DNA of 64,000 nt, taken from contig JAGIBF010000008.1 in the NCBI GenBank assembly GCA_017744515.1, positions 1 to 64,000 on the forward strand, written 5' to 3'. The notes below the pieces were generated by a model. The model had not been told where the DNA came from and ran no database searches. It saw only the letters and a list, made by a program, of their open reading frames with translations. How positions within the stretch are numbered: the stretch's first letter is position 1; each line of letters begins with the position of its first letter. Source of the DNA: Niastella sp. (GTDB lineage: Bacteria; Bacteroidota; Bacteroidia; Chitinophagales; Chitinophagaceae). The position numbers and the translations under genes are program-made. Shown piece after piece: positions 24,858-33,584 of the stretch.

Positions 24858-26987
24858 ATGAAGACAGTCAATTGGAAAGTTGAAGGTATGACCTGCTCCA
24901 ACTGCGCGCTTACTATCCACAAATACCTCGAAAAAGAAGGTATGAAGGATGTAAAAGTAAGCCTGGCCAGTGGCGATGTCAGCTTTGGCATCAATGGCGG
25001 CAGCAGCCCCAGTCAAAAGATCGCCAAAGGCATAGAATCCCTCGGCTACACCGTTCACGAAGAAGAACATGGAGATGCATCACCTGCCAAAAAGCAGCGT
25101 CTCCTGTCCAACCATAAACAACGTTTTCTTTTCTGCCTGATCTTCACAGCCCCTCTCATGCTGCACATGCTGGACAAATGGGTCCATATCCACTGGCTCA
25201 TGAATCCCTGGGTGCAGCTGTCACTCTGCTTGCCCGTTTTCCTCGTGGGCATGGATTTCTTTGGACGCAGCGCTCTCAAAAGCATCCGCAATGGCATGCC
25301 CAATATGAACGTGCTGGTAGCCATCGGCGCTACCGCCGCCTTTGTATACAGTTTTATCGGCACCCTCTTCAACCTGGGAGAAGGCTTCCTGTTTTACGAA
25401 ACAGCCGCTTCCGTCATCACCCTTGTATTCCTCGGTAATTACTTGGAAGACGCCTCCATACAGTCTACCCAGCGCGCACTCAACAAACTGGCCAGATCAC
25501 AAAAAGTGATGGCCAACATGATCGCCTACCACGAAGGACAGGAAAACGTGTTCCCCGTAGAAAATACGGCCCTCCGTTCCGGCGACCTTATCCTGATCAA
25601 GAACGGCGAACAGGTACCAGCCGACTGCAAAATATTATCCGGCGATGCCACGGTGAATGAAGCCATCCTCACCGGTGAAAGTATGCCGCAGCATAAAAAG
25701 TCAAAGGACTTCCTCATGGGCGGCAGCCTCGTCATCGATGGCACCATTCGCGCGCAGGTCACTGCTGAATCCAAAGATTCCGTACTGGCCAATATCGTCA
25801 ACCTGGTCAGGAGAGCGCAAGGTGAAAAGCCACCTGTGCAGCAAATGGCCGATAAGATCAGCGCCATCTTTGTACCGGTAGTGCTGGGCATAGCAGCCGT
25901 TACCTTCATCCTCAATTTTATTATACTGCAAAACTTCACCGCTGCTCTCATGCGCAGCATTGCAGTGCTTGTTATCGCCTGCCCCTGCGCTATGGGTCTC
26001 GCCACACCAGCCGCCATCGCCGTAGGATTGGGAAGGGCCGCCCGCAATGGCATCCTCTTCCGCAACTCCAAAAGCCTGGAACTGTTCAAGAGCATCAGAC
26101 AGGTAGTATTCGATAAAACAGGTACCCTCACCACCGGCAAGTTTGCAGTGGCCGATTATAAATTGATAGCAGAGAACATCAGCACGGAAGAATTTAAAAA
26201 GATCACCGCTTCGCTGGAAAAATACTCTAACCACCCCATTGCCCAAAGCATTGCCCTTGCCTGGAAACAGCCAGAGACGATCTACTGGCAAAAAATAGAA
26301 GAAGTGAAAGGGCAGGGTATGAAGGCTATCTCAAAAGAAGGTGATGTGTACCAGGCAGGCTCCTACAGGATTGCCATGGCCCACACCCGCGAAGACAGTC
26401 ACAATGTATACATCATGAAAAATGATGAGCTACTGGGCTGGATCGATGTGAAAGATGAAATACGCCCTGAAGCCATACAAGTGGTGCAATACCTGCGTCA
26501 CCGCAACATACGCACCATCCTGCTCAGCGGCGACCGTTACGGTAAATGCCAACAGCTGGCCACCTTCCTGGGCATCGATGAGGTCATTGCAGAAAAAACA
26601 CCGGAAGAAAAGCTGACCGTGGTAGAAGACCTTACGTTGCAAGGTCCCACAGCCATGGTTGGCGACGGCATCAACGATGCTCCGGCACTTGCCAAAGCTA
26701 CCATTGGTATCTCGCTCAGTGAAGCAGCACAGGTAGCTGTGCAAACAGCCGACGTGGTGCTCATGAACCAAGGCATCAAAACCCTGCCCTTAGCATTGGG
26801 ACTGGGCCGCCATACCTTTATTACCATCAAGCAAAATCTTTTCTGGGCCTTCTTTTACAACATCATCGCCATACCAGTCGCAGCCTTTGGATTGCTCACG
26901 CCCACCTTCGGCGCATTGGTGATGGGCCTGAGCGATGTAGTACTGGCGCTTAATTCAGTGAAGTTGTTTGTCAAAAAAGTTACTTGA
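24858..26987 (+). CDS. copA: Copper-type heavy-metal P-type ATPase
   Basis: This 709-residue P1B-type pump exports monovalent copper from the cytoplasm. One N-terminal metal-binding domain has GMTCSNC (Cys13, Cys16). Membrane segments follow, including the CPC motif (Cys375, Cys377) in a CPCAMGLATP segment. Phospho-acceptor Asp419 is in DKTGTLTTG, the nucleotide domain has the NHPIAQS His-Pro pair, and MVGDGINDAPAL is near 600. The CPC and CxxC pattern fits copper or silver; no metal regulator is adjacent. It is probably monocistronic. Confidence 0.93.
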   Translation: MKTVNWKVEGMTCSNCALTIHKYLEKEGMKDVKVSLASGDVSFGINGGSSPSQKIAKGIESLGYTVHEEEHGDASPAKKQRLLSNHKQRFLFCLIFTAPLMLHMLDKWVHIHWLMNPWVQLSLCLPVFLVGMDFFGRSALKSIRNGMPNMNVLVAIGATAAFVYSFIGTLFNLGEGFLFYETAASVITLVFLGNYLEDASIQSTQRALNKLARSQKVMANMIAYHEGQENVFPVENTALRSGDLILIKNGEQVPADCKILSGDATVNEAILTGESMPQHKKSKDFLMGGSLVIDGTIRAQVTAESKDSVLANIVNLVRRAQGEKPPVQQMADKISAIFVPVVLGIAAVTFILNFIILQNFTAALMRSIAVLVIACPCAMGLATPAAIAVGLGRAARNGILFRNSKSLELFKSIRQVVFDKTGTLTTGKFAVADYKLIAENISTEEFKKITASLEKYSNHPIAQSIALAWKQPETIYWQKIEEVKGQGMKAISKEGDVYQAGSYRIAMAHTREDSHNVYIMKNDELLGWIDVKDEIRPEAIQVVQYLRHRNIRTILLSGDRYGKCQQLATFLGIDEVIAEKTPEEKLTVVEDLTLQGPTAMVGDGINDAPALAKATIGISLSEAAQVAVQTADVVLMNQGIKTLPLALGLGRHTFITIKQNLFWAFFYNIIAIPVAAFGLLTPTFGALVMGLSDVVLALNSVKLFVKKVT

Positions 26988-26990
26988 TAT

Positions 26991-27501
26991 CGGCAATCGA
27001 CAGTCGGCAATCGGCAGTGACGCTTACTGACTAAAGGCAATACCAAATTGCCTTAAAGTTATATATGTTGTTTTTAGAAGTAGATTGTGGGAAATTCAAT
27101 TTCCATGTATTTACAGCTTGCCCATAAGGAAATGGACATCTACAAACTTGCCAAAACCGTTGTTATTTCCTGCTATCAACTCAGTAAAATATTTCCCCCG
27201 GAAGAGAAGTTTAATATGGTCCAGCAAGTCAGGAGAGCAGCTTTGTCAGTACAACTGAATATTGCAGAGGGTGCGGCCAGAAAATCAGCCATTGAAAGAA
27301 GGAGATTTTACGAGATTGCCAGAAGTTCTCTTGTTGAAATTGATGCAGCATTGGATATTGCAGTCACATTAAATTACTTTGCAAAAACCGAAACACAGGA
27401 ATTAGGAAACAATATGATCAGGTGTTTCCAGATGCTTACAAAAATGGTGGCGTGCCAGTAATCAGCAACCCACATTGCCGATTGCCGACTGCCGATTGCC
27501 G
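26991..27501. mobile_element. 511-base unit bounded by inverted heptad arrays, carrying a four-helix-bundle gene
   Basis: The left boundary 26991-27018 is four heptads (CGGCAAT, CGACAGT, CGGCAAT, CGGCAGT). The right boundary 27474-27501 is four heptads in the opposite sense (ATTGCCG, ATTGCCG, ACTGCCG, ATTGCCG). 26 of the 28 aligned bases agree. The only gene inside is the four-helix-bundle gene. The right boundary ends two bases before the recQ ATG, leaving recQ no native upstream sequence. Mobility is inferred, not shown; no transposase is present. Confidence 0.6.
27105..27461 (+). CDS. Four-helix-bundle protein (23S rRNA intervening-sequence/Avd-like)
   Basis: This 118-residue helical protein belongs to the family first met inside 23S rRNA intervening sequences (PF05635). 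Characteristic pieces: a KEMDIYKLAKTVVISCYQL helix, then FPPEEKFNMVQQVRRAALS, NIAEGAARKSAIERRRF and IEIDAALDIA-like text near 88-97. Its biochemical role is unknown; the related Avd of diversity-generating retroelements binds nucleic acid. No reverse transcriptase or template repeat is present here. ATG at 27105 is chosen over GTG at 27087 by comparison with the family opening. The gene is enclosed by inverted heptad arrays. Confidence 0.88.
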   Translation: MYLQLAHKEMDIYKLAKTVVISCYQLSKIFPPEEKFNMVQQVRRAALSVQLNIAEGAARKSAIERRRFYEIARSSLVEIDAALDIAVTLNYFAKTETQELGNNMIRCFQMLTKMVACQ

Positions 27502-27503
27502 AC

Positions 27504-29411
27504 ATGCGTAACATTCATACCATATTAAAAGAATATTGGGGATATGATAACTTCCGGCCATTCCAGGAAGATATCATCAACTCCATACTGCGTGGAGACG
27601 ACACGCTGGCGCTACTGCCCACTGGTGGGGGTAAATCCATCTGCTTCCAGGTGCCGGCCATAGCCCTGGAAGGATTGTGCCTGGTAGTAAGCCCACTCAT
27701 TGCGCTGATGAAAGACCAGGTAGAGAACCTGCGCCGCAAAGGGATCACGGCGTTTGCCATACATGCCGGCATGAACCGCAAAGAAGTCATCAACGCACTC
27801 AAAGTTGCTACAGACAGTAATTGCAAGTTCCTGTACGTATCGCCCGAACGGCTGGAAACATCCCTCTTTAAAGAATACCTTCCTGCACTGGACATTAACC
27901 TAATAGCAGTAGATGAGGCGCATTGTATCTCTCAATGGGGTTATGATTTCAGGCCATCTTACTTACGCATAGCTGCCCTGCGTGCTGAACTGCCCGGCAT
28001 TCCCATACTGGCCCTCACCGCATCGGCCACGCCCATCGTGCAGCAGGACATTTGTGACAAGCTGGAATTTGTAAAGCCACAGGTATTCCGGCAATCCTTC
28101 GAGCGGCCCAACCTGTCGTACAGTCTTTTTGAAGAAGAAGCCAAGATCAATAAGCTTGTCGATATACTGCAGAAAGTACCCGGCACTGGTATCGTTTATT
28201 GCAAGAGCCGCAAGCGTACCAAAAACGTCAGCGACCAGCTCAACATGCAGGGCATCACCACCGACTATTATCACGCTGGCCTTACACAAGAAGAGCGTAC
28301 CAGGAAACAGGATGATTGGATAAAGGATCGTACACGCGTGATCGTATGCACCAACGCATTCGGCATGGGGATCGACAAGCCCGACGTACGCACCGTCATC
28401 CACATGGACGTGCCCGACTGTCTTGAAAACTACTACCAGGAAGCAGGCCGTGCAGGGAGAGATGGCAAGAAGGCTTATGCCATCCTGTTGCACGACAAAA
28501 AAGAGCCGGAAGAGCTGGAAGCATTGCCCGATATCCGCTTCCCTGCCCTACACGACATTCGCGTCGTGTATCAGGGCATCGTCAATTACCTGCAGGTGCC
28601 AACAGGCTCCGGCGAAGGCGTGTACTATGATTTCGACATTACTGATTTTGGCAGCAAGTTTAAACTGGACGCCTGGCTTACCACCTATGCCATTAAAGCA
28701 TTGGAGCAGGATGGATGGCTTAGTTTCAATGAGCAGGTACTCATTCCTTCCAAAGTACAGTTTGTGACCAATAAAGAGTGGCTGTATGAATTTGAGAAAA
28801 ACAGTCCGGTGCTGGAACCACTCATGACTACGCTGCTGAGAACTTATGAAGGCATCTTCGATGTCCCTGTAAGCATCCATGAAAAAACACTGGCTTTTTT
28901 ATTGAGGATAGAACAGGATGAAGTGGTGAAGCAACTGAAAATACTGGACGCCAATGCTATCATCGACTACATGCCGCAGAAGGACAAACCACAGCTTTAC
29001 TTCCTCCGCCGTCGCGTAAAAGCCGAGGACCTGTTCATCAATATGGCGGATTATGAAAAGCGCAAGCAGCAATTCAAAGAACGGATAGCCGCCATGATCA
29101 GTTATATCCGTGAAACGAAACAATGCCGCAGTCAATACATCGCCTCTTATTTTGGTGACAACAACACCAAAGATTGCGGCATCTGCGACAACTGCCGCAA
29201 CAGGAACCAGCAACCACTGACCACAGAAGAGTTTAAACAAATACACCAGCGCATCGTAACGGTCATTGGCGCCGGCAGCATGAGCGCGGAAGAATTATTG
29301 TATCACCTGAATGGTATCAAAAAAGAAAAAGCCTGGCAGGTTATTAACTTCCTCCAGGCTGAACAAAAAATATCGGTAAGTGAAAAAGGATTAATTAAGT
29401 TGTCACGCTAA
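27504..29411 (+). CDS. recQ: ATP-dependent DNA helicase RecQ
   Basis: The 635-residue 3'-5' helicase acts in recombination and repair. Motifs in order: LLPTGGGKSICFQVPA (Walker A Lys44), VSPLIALMKDQV, DEAH box AVDEAHCISQWG near 136-147, ALTASATP, and the helicase C domain with FGMGIDKPDVR and QEAGRAGRDG. A winged-helix follows, and a zinc region with Cys in CRSQYIASYFGD and CGICDNC. There is no HRDC domain; instead the end is a short helical wing. The start codon follows the heptad array by two bases, so translation signals come from the repeat. Confidence 0.95.
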   Translation: MRNIHTILKEYWGYDNFRPFQEDIINSILRGDDTLALLPTGGGKSICFQVPAIALEGLCLVVSPLIALMKDQVENLRRKGITAFAIHAGMNRKEVINALKVATDSNCKFLYVSPERLETSLFKEYLPALDINLIAVDEAHCISQWGYDFRPSYLRIAALRAELPGIPILALTASATPIVQQDICDKLEFVKPQVFRQSFERPNLSYSLFEEEAKINKLVDILQKVPGTGIVYCKSRKRTKNVSDQLNMQGITTDYYHAGLTQEERTRKQDDWIKDRTRVIVCTNAFGMGIDKPDVRTVIHMDVPDCLENYYQEAGRAGRDGKKAYAILLHDKKEPEELEALPDIRFPALHDIRVVYQGIVNYLQVPTGSGEGVYYDFDITDFGSKFKLDAWLTTYAIKALEQDGWLSFNEQVLIPSKVQFVTNKEWLYEFEKNSPVLEPLMTTLLRTYEGIFDVPVSIHEKTLAFLLRIEQDEVVKQLKILDANAIIDYMPQKDKPQLYFLRRRVKAEDLFINMADYEKRKQQFKERIAAMISYIRETKQCRSQYIASYFGDNNTKDCGICDNCRNRNQQPLTTEEFKQIHQRIVTVIGAGSMSAEELLYHLNGIKKEKAWQVINFLQAEQKISVSEKGLIKLSR

Positions 29412-29415
29412 TCGA

Positions 29416-29517
29416 TGTCACCCTGAGCTTGTCGAAGGGTTGTCGAAGGCCACTACCGGCTAAAGGTGAGTCGCCCTGCAGGGCCTGCTTTTGCTGCGCG
29501 GCAGGGCGGCCCACCTT
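29416..29517. repeat. REP-A followed by REP-B
   Basis: REP-A (29416-29449) contains CCCTGAGCTTGTCGAAGGG. REP-B (29462-29517) begins AAAGGTGAGTCGCCCTGCAG and ends GGCGGCCCACCTT, so its ends are inverted. The pair lies in the recQ/HerA convergent gap. Confidence 0.85.
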
Positions 29518-29526
29518 CGCCTAAAG

Positions 29527-31113
29527 TTAAAACCAACTACTGCTGCTCTTCTTCCTGGTGCTCTTTCCTCCTAATCCCAATGCGCCCAGCAAGCTGCGGG
29601 TGATCACATTGGCAGCAGTGCGGCCTATCTGACGGGTTACTGAATTATCCAGTACCTTTTCGATGGTAGACTTTTCTTTTTTAGAACCACCACCACCGGC
29701 TTTCTTTTCCTCTTTCTCAGCTTCCTTCTCTGCTTTCGCTTCAGCAGTACGTTTGGCGGCCTCTTCCAGTTTATCGTTCAATATTTCGTAAGCGCTTTCG
29801 CTATCGGCTGCTTCAGCATACTTCTTCACCAGCTTCGAGTTGTTTACCAGCGTATCCAGCTCACCATCACTCAACACATCCATCCTCGACCGGGGCGACA
29901 CCAGCATGGTATGCACCAACGGCGTGGGAATGCCTTTCTCATTGAGCATGGTCACCAGCGCTTCACCAATACCCAGCTGGGTTAGCAACTCTTCTGTTTT
30001 ATAAAACGCTGTTTCGGGATAGTTCTCTGCGGCTTGCTTGATCGTCTTGCGATCGGCGGCTGTAAAGGCGCGCAAGGCATGCTGTACTTTCAGACCCAAC
30101 TGGCTTAGTACGCCTGCTGGCACATCCTGCGGATTCTGTGTACAAAAGAAGATGCCTACTCCTTTGGAACGGATCAGCTTGATCACTGTTTCAATCTGCT
30201 GCATCAAAGCATCGGTCGCTTCCTGAAATACCAGGTGCGCTTCATCGATGAACATCACCAGCTTGGGCTTGTCCAGGTCACCAGCTTCTGGTAGCGTAGC
30301 ATACAATTCAGCCAGTAATTGCAGCATGAATGTAGAGAACAGCTTGGGCTTGTTTTGCATGTCAGTTACACGCAGCACATTGATCATGCCACGACCATCA
30401 TCCGATATACGCATCAGGTCGTCTACTTCGAAAGAAGGCTCACCAAAGAATACATCGGCACCTTGCTGTTGCAGCTCAATCACTTTGCGCAGAATGGTAC
30501 CGGTACTGGTGGTAGCGATCTTACCATACTCCTTTTCAATCTCTGCTTTTCCATCATTGCTTATAAACTGCAACACCTTGATGAAATCCTTCAGATCCAG
30601 TAACGGCAGTTTGTTGTCATCACAATACTTGAAGATCATGGCCACCAGCCCTTGCTGGGTATCATTCAGGTCTAATATCTTGGACAGGAGAATAGGACCG
30701 AATTCACTTACTGTAGCCCGTAGCCGCACACCCTTCTCATTACTCAGGCTCATCAGTTCTACGGGAAAAGCAGCAGGCTTATAAGTGCCTCCGATAATAG
30801 CTATCCTCTCTTTGATCTTTTCATTCTCCGTACCGGCAGCGGCAATACCACTCAGGTCGCCTTTGATGTCCATCAACAATACAGGCACACTGGCATCACT
30901 CAATGCTTCAGCAATTACCTGCAAAGTCTTTGTTTTACCAGTACCGGTAGCTCCGGCAATGAGGCCGTGCCGGTTCATCGTTTTAAGCGGCAGTTTTACC
31001 AGGGCGCCGGGCACGGCAGTCTTATCCAGCATACCCACACCCAATACAGCAGATTCACCTTTGAAGGTATAACCACCCTGCACAGCTTGCAGGAATGTTT
31101 CATTGTTCGGCAT
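29527..31113 (-). CDS. HerA-like DUF853 ATPase
   Basis: The 528-residue P-loop protein of the HerA/FtsK superfamily (DUF853, like E. coli YjgR) has Walker A AGATGTGKTKTLQ near residue 57, an LLMDIKGDLSG motif, Walker B LVMFIDEAHLVF near 280, and FFCTQNPQDVP. The C-terminal third is charged and low-complexity (Glu/Lys/Ala, Gly run) and ends in a basic tail. Role unknown; possibly DNA repair or processing. It sits downstream of the GroES-like gene on the same strand with an 80-base gap, so they could form an operon. Confidence 0.9.
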   Translation of the reverse strand: MPNNETFLQAVQGGYTFKGESAVLGVGMLDKTAVPGALVKLPLKTMNRHGLIAGATGTGKTKTLQVIAEALSDASVPVLLMDIKGDLSGIAAAGTENEKIKERIAIIGGTYKPAAFPVELMSLSNEKGVRLRATVSEFGPILLSKILDLNDTQQGLVAMIFKYCDDNKLPLLDLKDFIKVLQFISNDGKAEIEKEYGKIATTSTGTILRKVIELQQQGADVFFGEPSFEVDDLMRISDDGRGMINVLRVTDMQNKPKLFSTFMLQLLAELYATLPEAGDLDKPKLVMFIDEAHLVFQEATDALMQQIETVIKLIRSKGVGIFFCTQNPQDVPAGVLSQLGLKVQHALRAFTAADRKTIKQAAENYPETAFYKTEELLTQLGIGEALVTMLNEKGIPTPLVHTMLVSPRSRMDVLSDGELDTLVNNSKLVKKYAEAADSESAYEILNDKLEEAAKRTAEAKAEKEAEKEEKKAGGGGSKKEKSTIEKVLDNSVTRQIGRTAANVITRSLLGALGLGGKSTRKKSSSSWF

Positions 31114-31193
31114 AAGGCAGATTTATGAAGGGAAGATACAGGATTGCCCGAAAAACAATCAGAAAAAAATTGTTATCTGTATGTAATGGTGGC

Positions 31194-31565
31194 TCACATC
31201 TCCTCTTCCCTTTCCAGCATCAGGATAGCGCTCTGCGGCACGATGTAATATTTCTCGTTTTCGTAAAGTACTTCCGTAGCGCCGCTCACCAGAAATACAG
31301 CCAGGTCGCCTTCTTTGGCTTGCAGGGGAATATATTTCACCTGTTCATCGTGCCCTTTCCAGGACTCATCTTCCACGGGCATGGGAATGGCATAGCCTGG
31401 ACCAGTTTTGATGACATAACCTTGCTGAACCTTCTCTTTCTCCCCCACCCCGGGAGGCAGGTACAAACCACTTTCCGTACGTTCATTGCCTTTTGAGGGC
31501 CTTATCAACACGCGGTCGCCAATTACAATGAGCTTCTTAAAGGTATTATCGTTCGTCAGTCGCAT
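31194..31565 (-). CDS. GroES-like co-chaperone family protein
   Basis: The 123-residue protein has GroES fold marks: VIGDRVLIRPSKGNERTESGLYLPPG at about 14-39 (the mobile loop region) and LQAKEGDLAVFLVSG plus the LYENEKYYIVP strand. It is longer than GroES (about 95) by inserts near 55-75 and by a Glu-rich end. It is not next to groEL, so it is probably a divergent paralogue. The start at 31565 is chosen since a perfect promoter element is 18 bases upstream; the upstream extension of 39 codons is repeat DNA. Confidence 0.88.
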   Translation of the reverse strand: MRLTNDNTFKKLIVIGDRVLIRPSKGNERTESGLYLPPGVGEKEKVQQGYVIKTGPGYAIPMPVEDESWKGHDEQVKYIPLQAKEGDLAVFLVSGATEVLYENEKYYIVPQSAILMLEREEEM

Positions 31566-31583
31566 ATGAATGATCTTAAACTG

Positions 31584-31591
31584 CAAAAATA
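31584..31591 (-). promoter_or_regulatory. Promoter -7 element of the GroES-like gene
   Basis: On the minus strand TATTTTTG, a perfect TAnnTTTG match, 18 bases before the ATG. The -33 zone falls within the adjacent heptad array. Confidence 0.65.
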
Positions 31592-31601
31592 ACTCTTTAA
31601 A

Positions 31602-31657
31602 AGCTACGAGCCACGAGCTCCCGCAGTAGCGGGACAAGTTATGAGCTACGAGCAAAA
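31602..31657. repeat. Heptad array with a small hairpin
   Basis: Units agctacg, agccacg, agctccc (31602-31622), a hairpin CCCGC/GCGGG at 31620-31633, then agctacg, agcaaaa (31644-31657). A weaker, opposite-sense continuation ends near 31694. Confidence 0.65.
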
Positions 31658-31792
31658 CAGGCGCTCGAAGTTCTCGGTTCACCGCTCACAGCTTGCATTT
31701 TCCCCATTTATTAACAAAATATTACACGCCACTTGTCGGATATGGCAAATGAATTAATTTTATTTACACTATCGAACTAAATATACCTAACA

Positions 31793-32494
31793 ATGGACGG
31801 AAAGAAACCTAAAATCTTATTGTGTGAAGATGATCAGAACCTGGGCAGTGTACTAAAGAATTATCTGGAGTTAAATGATTTCGATGTGACACTGGAGCGC
31901 GATGGCCGTCTCGGACTGGCCGCTTTCCAGCGTGAGAAATTCGAGCTTTGCCTGCTTGACATTATGATGCCTCACATGGACGGATTTACTCTTGCGGAAG
32001 AGATCCGCGATATAGATCCTGATATTCCCTTATTCTTCCTCAGTGCCAAAACCATGAAGGAAGATATCATCCAGGGGTATAAGTTGGGCGCCGACGACTA
32101 TATCACCAAGCCCTTCGACAGTGAAGTGCTGCTCATGAAAATAAAGGCTATCCTGAAGCGAAACGAAGAAGTAACCCGCGAGGCGGAGAACAAAGAGTTC
32201 GACCTCGGCAGTTATCACTTCAACCCCAAGCTCCGTGAACTGAGCCACAATGGCAAAACACAAACCTTGTCGCCCAAGGAAAACGAGTTGCTCAAAATGC
32301 TCTCCGAGCACATGAACGACCTCCTTCCCCGCGAACAGGCATTGAAGAAAATATGGGGCAGCGACACTTATTTCAACGGACGTAGCATGGACGTATACAT
32401 CGCCAAGCTGCGCAAATACCTGAAAGAAGACGAGAAGATCGAGATCGTGAACATTCACGGCAACGGCTTCAGACTGGTAGCTCCTGTTGCATAA
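31793..32494 (+). CDS. OmpR-family response regulator (RprY-like)
   Basis: The 233-residue transcription factor has a receiver domain (LLCEDDQNLG, phospho-Asp near 56 in LLDIMMPHMDG, Lys in YITKPFD) and a winged-helix trans_reg_C domain from about 135 (LSPKENELLKML, RSMDVYIAKLRKYL, NIHGNGFRL). It is an orphan: no kinase gene is beside it. In Bacteroidota such regulators resemble RprY. It is closed by a good terminator. Target genes unknown. Confidence 0.93.
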   Translation: MDGKKPKILLCEDDQNLGSVLKNYLELNDFDVTLERDGRLGLAAFQREKFELCLLDIMMPHMDGFTLAEEIRDIDPDIPLFFLSAKTMKEDIIQGYKLGADDYITKPFDSEVLLMKIKAILKRNEEVTREAENKEFDLGSYHFNPKLRELSHNGKTQTLSPKENELLKMLSEHMNDLLPREQALKKIWGSDTYFNGRSMDVYIAKLRKYLKEDEKIEIVNIHGNGFRLVAPVA

Positions 32495-32523
32495 GCATTA
32501 GCTGATTCAATAAATTTACTTTA

Positions 32524-32565
32524 CAAAAGCTGTAGCATGCCTTGCTGCAGCTTTTGTCTTTTATA
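32524..32565. terminator. Bidirectional terminator
   Basis: CAAAAGCTGTAGCA (32524-32537) pairs with TGCTGCAGCTTTTG (32543-32556), one G-T pair, 5-base loop, T-rich on the plus side and A-rich before it. It lies between convergent genes and can serve both. Confidence 0.8.
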
Positions 32566-33492
32566 TTATAAGCCTCTCTTCATCCGGCCTATGTGTAGAC
32601 CTAATTTAACCTGAACAGTAAAATAAGCATCGTTATGTGCAGAGTTACCTCGCTTCTCTCCTGCACGGGTAAGAGTGGAAGGATGAAGTTCCCGCCTCCT
32701 GTCGGCCAATTGTGCTGCCAGCTCTGCTGATGGAACAGCAGGATTATTGGCGAACAAAGCAGGATCGATATACTCCCGGCTTACATCATCGAGATAATCG
32801 GTATTCAATATCCGGTGCACTACTTCCAGCCTTGCATTCAGCAACGCCGACACCTCATATCGCACACCAATACCCAATGGAAAGTTGACCTGCGTAAGCT
32901 GATAAGGTTTCCGATCGGGATATTGAGCAAAGCCCTGCCCTTCTGTACGCATAGGTTGCAATGCCACCCATTCCTGTCCTGTAAAAGCTTCGGGTTTGAA
33001 ACGAAACACACCAATGCCACCAATCATGTAGGGAGAAAAATAAGAAGGCCCCTGACCTGAAGATTGAAAGAAAGTAAGCGGATGGAGCTCTGCCAATAAT
33101 GCCAGTTCAGCTATCCTGCTTCGAAAATGCAGGTTGCGTTGGTACCGCGCCCTGGCTGCGCTCCTGTCACCTTCCAGCACTTTATCTGAAGCGCTCACCT
33201 TTCCAAAAGTGGCTTCCAGCCTGCCACCGATAGCCTGTTGATACAATGCACCAATATAAAAGCCACCAGCAAAATTATAATGTTGCCTGTTCAGGTCTTT
33301 AACGAATCCCTTACCGATACCTTTCCGGCCACCCAGATCGGTAAAACAATTCATAACACCAACAGAACCGCCGGCTTCCCATAACAGAGCAGTCTCCAGG
33401 CGTTCATCATCGTAGAAATAATACTGTGCAGTTGTGGTATGGGCAAACGAAACTATCACCCATAGGCATACAATGGACTTCAATTGACTCAT
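32566..33492 (-). CDS. Predicted outer-membrane beta-barrel protein
   Basis: The 308-residue protein has a signal peptide (about 1-22, ending near TTTAQ) and a mature part of alternating hydrophobic and polar strands with many aromatic residues (FAGGFYIGALYQQ, ELALLAELHPLTFF, YMIGGIGVFRF). The pattern resembles the DUF6089-like barrel family of Bacteroidota, but I do not claim the exact family. Cargo or role unknown. It is convergent with the OmpR-type regulator and shares its terminator. Confidence 0.75.
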   Translation of the reverse strand: MSQLKSIVCLWVIVSFAHTTTAQYYFYDDERLETALLWEAGGSVGVMNCFTDLGGRKGIGKGFVKDLNRQHYNFAGGFYIGALYQQAIGGRLEATFGKVSASDKVLEGDRSAARARYQRNLHFRSRIAELALLAELHPLTFFQSSGQGPSYFSPYMIGGIGVFRFKPEAFTGQEWVALQPMRTEGQGFAQYPDRKPYQLTQVNFPLGIGVRYEVSALLNARLEVVHRILNTDYLDDVSREYIDPALFANNPAVPSAELAAQLADRRRELHPSTLTRAGEKRGNSAHNDAYFTVQVKLGLHIGRMKRGL

Positions 33493-33584
33493 AGCAGTTA
33501 AATAATTTAGCTGCTACTACCAGACAGGGGTAACTGAAAAGAATACCATTTACGGAAATCCCGGCTGGTTGGATTGTTTAAGTA

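Noticed and set aside
26991-27018. CRISPR repeats
   Set aside because: The units are 7 bases with no spacers and the sequence differs between loci; no cas genes.
27105-27461. Avd of a diversity-generating retroelement
   Set aside because: No reverse transcriptase and no template or variable repeat pair lies within reach; only the four-helix-bundle gene is present.
31602-31682. N-terminal extension of the GroES-like protein
   Set aside because: The region is heptad repeat DNA, and the promoter element lies after it, so the extension is not translated.
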